A DNA stretch of 7,166 nt from Syntrophorhabdaceae bacterium PtaU1.Bin034. Lineage in GTDB: Bacteria > Desulfobacterota_G > Syntrophorhabdia > Syntrophorhabdales > WCHB1-27. The stretch spans positions 1-7,166 of the forward strand of contig MVRP01000202.1 in the NCBI GenBank assembly GCA_002067405.1, read 5' to 3'. A model generated the notes under the pieces. That model was not told the origin of the DNA, searched no databases, and was given only the letters and a program-made list of their open reading frames with translations. Of the stretch, positions 6,014 through 7,166 are shown piece by piece (position 1 is the first letter of the stretch; the number at the start of each line of letters is the position of its first letter). Position numbers and translations under genes: made by a program.

Positions 6014-6695
6014 GCGGAAGTTCTGGCGCTATTTCTTCTCATTTACCATTTCCCCGCTCCTCTATTTCATCACCTTCGGCTGGGGCGGTAGGGCGGCGGC
6101 CGACAGAGCGGAGTACAGCGCCTTCATCCTGCCGGGACTTGTCGCCATGAGCGCCATGATCAACAGCTTCGGCCTCTCCACGGAGATCAACATAGCACGC
6201 TTTTACTGGAAGACCTTCGACGAGATCAGGACCGCGCCGGTGGCCGACTGGGCCTACGTTGCCGGTGAGGTCGCAAGCGGCATGATCCGGGGGGTCCTGG
6301 CGGCCTGCATCGTCATCGCCATGGGGCTCCTGTTCCGCGTGCCCATCACGCTTTCGCCCCTGCTTCTTCTCTCCGTGCTCCTGACCACCCTCGTCTTCGC
6401 CGCCCTCGCCATCAGTACGGCCATGCTGGCCAAGTCCCACGCCGACCAGGGCATGCTCACGAGCTTCGTCATCACCCCCATGGCCTTCCTCTGCGGCACC
6501 TTTTTCCCGGTCGACGCATATCCGTCCTGGCTCCAGTGGCTCATTCAGATCATGCCTCTCACGCCCGCGTCCCACCTGGTCCGTGCTGCTGCATCGGGCC
6601 AACCGCTGCCCGCGGGATCGCTGGGGTATCTGGCAGCCCTTGCCGTGGTCTTCATGGCTGCCGCCGTTCTCATGATACGCCGCACGAGGGATTAA
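5967..6695 (+). CDS. ABC-2 type exporter, membrane subunit (DrrB/NodJ-like), 242 aa
   Basis: This is the integral membrane partner of the preceding ATPase. Six hydrophobic segments are visible at about residues 22-38, 50-70, 104-124, 130-152, 164-182 and 218-236, the usual ABC-2 layout. The stretch CGTFFPVDAYPSWLQ (176-190) followed by IMPLTPASHLVRA (195-207) is the typical ABC-2/NodJ region between helices five and six. DEIRTAPV (85-92) lies in the cytoplasmic coupling region. The length is normal for the family. The start at 5967 has a good Shine-Dalgarno site and overlaps the ATPase gene by 47 bases in another frame, an arrangement that favours coupled, balanced synthesis. The substrate is unknown. 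Location after chelatase and adenosyltransferase genes permits, but does not show, a link to cobalt, corrinoid or tetrapyrrole handling. Confidence 0.87.
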   Translation: MHQVTAVILRELIILKRKFWRYFFSFTISPLLYFITFGWGGRAAADRAEYSAFILPGLVAMSAMINSFGLSTEINIARFYWKTFDEIRTAPVADWAYVAGEVASGMIRGVLAACIVIAMGLLFRVPITLSPLLLLSVLLTTLVFAALAISTAMLAKSHADQGMLTSFVITPMAFLCGTFFPVDAYPSWLQWLIQIMPLTPASHLVRAAASGQPLPAGSLGYLAALAVVFMAAAVLMIRRTRD

Positions 6696-6706
6696 AGAAA
6701 AAGTGC

Positions 6707-6712
6707 AGGAGG
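6707..6712 (+). promoter_or_regulatory. Strong ribosome binding site for the GTG-started membrane protein
   Basis: AGGAGG, a full Shine-Dalgarno match, lies 5 bases before the GTG at 6718. It is the main evidence that this frame is a real gene despite the rare start codon and the lack of a recognised family. Confidence 0.65.
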
Positions 6713-6717
6713 AGAAC

Positions 6718-7166
6718 GTGAAACCTTTTATCCACAACCTTTTCTTTCTGGGATGCATCTTCTATCTTCCGGTAATCCTTTGCGCCCTGGCTGGCTGGAA
6801 ACGATGGAGGAACAGTCTTTATCTCGCCGCCTCGGCTCTGCTCTTTCTCTCCGCGGCGGTCAGGGTCTACTACAACTGGCCCCTTGTGTGCCTTTTTCAG
6901 GAGCCCCACCTCATAGCACTCACCACGGCGGTCGTTACCGGGGTCCTTTCGATGGGGATAGCTTATGTCGCCCTGCTCTTTCCCGGTGACATATATACGG
7001 CTTTTCCGAAAACGAATTCGGCTTTTGCCCGTCTCTTCTCCCTTTCTTTTTCCCTCGCAAGGGCGATCTATCTTTGCTCGGCCGCTCTTGCACTCGCCTC
7101 CATCGCGACGACAGGAACAAACCGGGGCAAGGGAGGACGACAGGAACAAAGGCTGATCGGGAACCT
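6718..7166 (+). CDS. Unassigned multi-spanning membrane protein (3' truncated, GTG start)
   Basis: From GTG at 6718 the frame stays open for 149 codons to the right edge, with no stop. It begins VKPFIHNLFFLGCIFYLPVI (first residue read as Met). Four hydrophobic segments are visible, roughly residues 5-25, 34-52, 64-88 and 103-130, followed by a charged stretch with TNRGKGGRQEQR. It starts 22 bases after the permease stop behind a strong Shine-Dalgarno site, so it is probably in the same transcript. Codons are richer in T (TTT, CTT) than in the chelatase genes, as expected for a hydrophobic protein. I do not recognise the family. The pattern R-x-YYNWPLVCLFQE (49-62) faintly recalls the WPL..LYES stretch of CcsA/HemX-type haem-handling proteins, but no diagnostic tryptophan-rich motif is in view, so this is only a suggestion. 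A real gene is likely; the function is open. Confidence 0.7.
   Translation, partial: MKPFIHNLFFLGCIFYLPVILCALAGWKRWRNSLYLAASALLFLSAAVRVYYNWPLVCLFQEPHLIALTTAVVTGVLSMGIAYVALLFPGDIYTAFPKTNSAFARLFSLSFSLARAIYLCSAALALASIATTGTNRGKGGRQEQRLIGN
7107..7121 (+). repeat. 15-bp direct repeat, copy 1
   Basis: GACGACAGGAACAAA occurs here and again, identically, at 7136-7150, with 14 bases between. It lies in the hydrophilic end of the visible membrane-protein frame. The 29-base period is not a multiple of three, so the copies are read in different frames. Confidence 0.7.
7136..7150 (+). repeat. 15-bp direct repeat, copy 2
   Basis: This is the exact second copy of GACGACAGGAACAAA (first at 7107-7121). It sits 16 bases from the window edge, so whether further copies follow cannot be seen. 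Confidence 0.7.

Noticed and set aside
6039..6758. A 239-codon minus-strand open frame opposite the permease.
   Set aside because: It mirrors the hydrophobic codons of a clear ABC-2 permease and yields a charged, repetitive His/Gly-rich protein.

Overview
The window is a compact, single-strand (+) run of bacterial genes centred on cobalamin (vitamin B12) metal insertion. It is GC-rich with clear Shine-Dalgarno sites, and it pairs a CobN-type chelatase with ChlI/ChlD-type partners. That pairing, with no cobS or cobT in view, is familiar from anaerobic bacteria (for example deltaproteobacterial, Syntrophorhabdus- or Geobacter-like lineages) and from some archaea. The Shine-Dalgarno spacing argues for a bacterium. 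A deltaproteobacterial-type anaerobe is my best guess, but the sequence does not prove it.

Layout: (1) 1-1187, the C-terminal third of cobN, cut by the left edge. (2) 1184-3214, a ChlD-type protein with an intact AAA+ domain, a polyproline linker and a von Willebrand A (VWA) domain; its ATG overlaps the cobN stop (ATGA). (3) 3215-3488, a 274-bp spacer filled mostly by a nested palindromic element: two ~33-bp inverted arms around three back-to-back hairpins. (4) 3489-4535, a stand-alone ChlI-type AAA+ ATPase, paralogous to the N-terminal half of the ChlD-type protein. (5) 4549-5073, a CobO/BtuR-type corrinoid adenosyltransferase. (6) 5105-6013 and 5967-6695, an overlapping ABC-2 exporter pair (ATPase and membrane subunit) of the DrrA/DrrB or NodI/NodJ kind. 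(7) 6718 to the right edge, a GTG-started multi-spanning membrane protein that I cannot assign, cut by the window end.

How they work together: CobN is expected to bind the tetrapyrrole and metal. The ChlI and ChlD proteins would form the AAA+ motor that drives chelation, and CobO would add the adenosyl group to the cobalt corrinoid. The exporter follows in the same direction with short spacing, so it is probably co-transcribed; its substrate cannot be read from sequence. No gene here looks broken.

The least ordinary features are the nested palindromic element between the two motor genes, cysteine-rich insertions in both AAA+ domains (differing between the copies), the retention of ATPase motifs in both motor proteins, and a histidine-rich tail on the ABC ATPase encoded in the overlap with the permease. 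I did not find a clearly new multi-gene system; the palindromic element is the best candidate for something undescribed.
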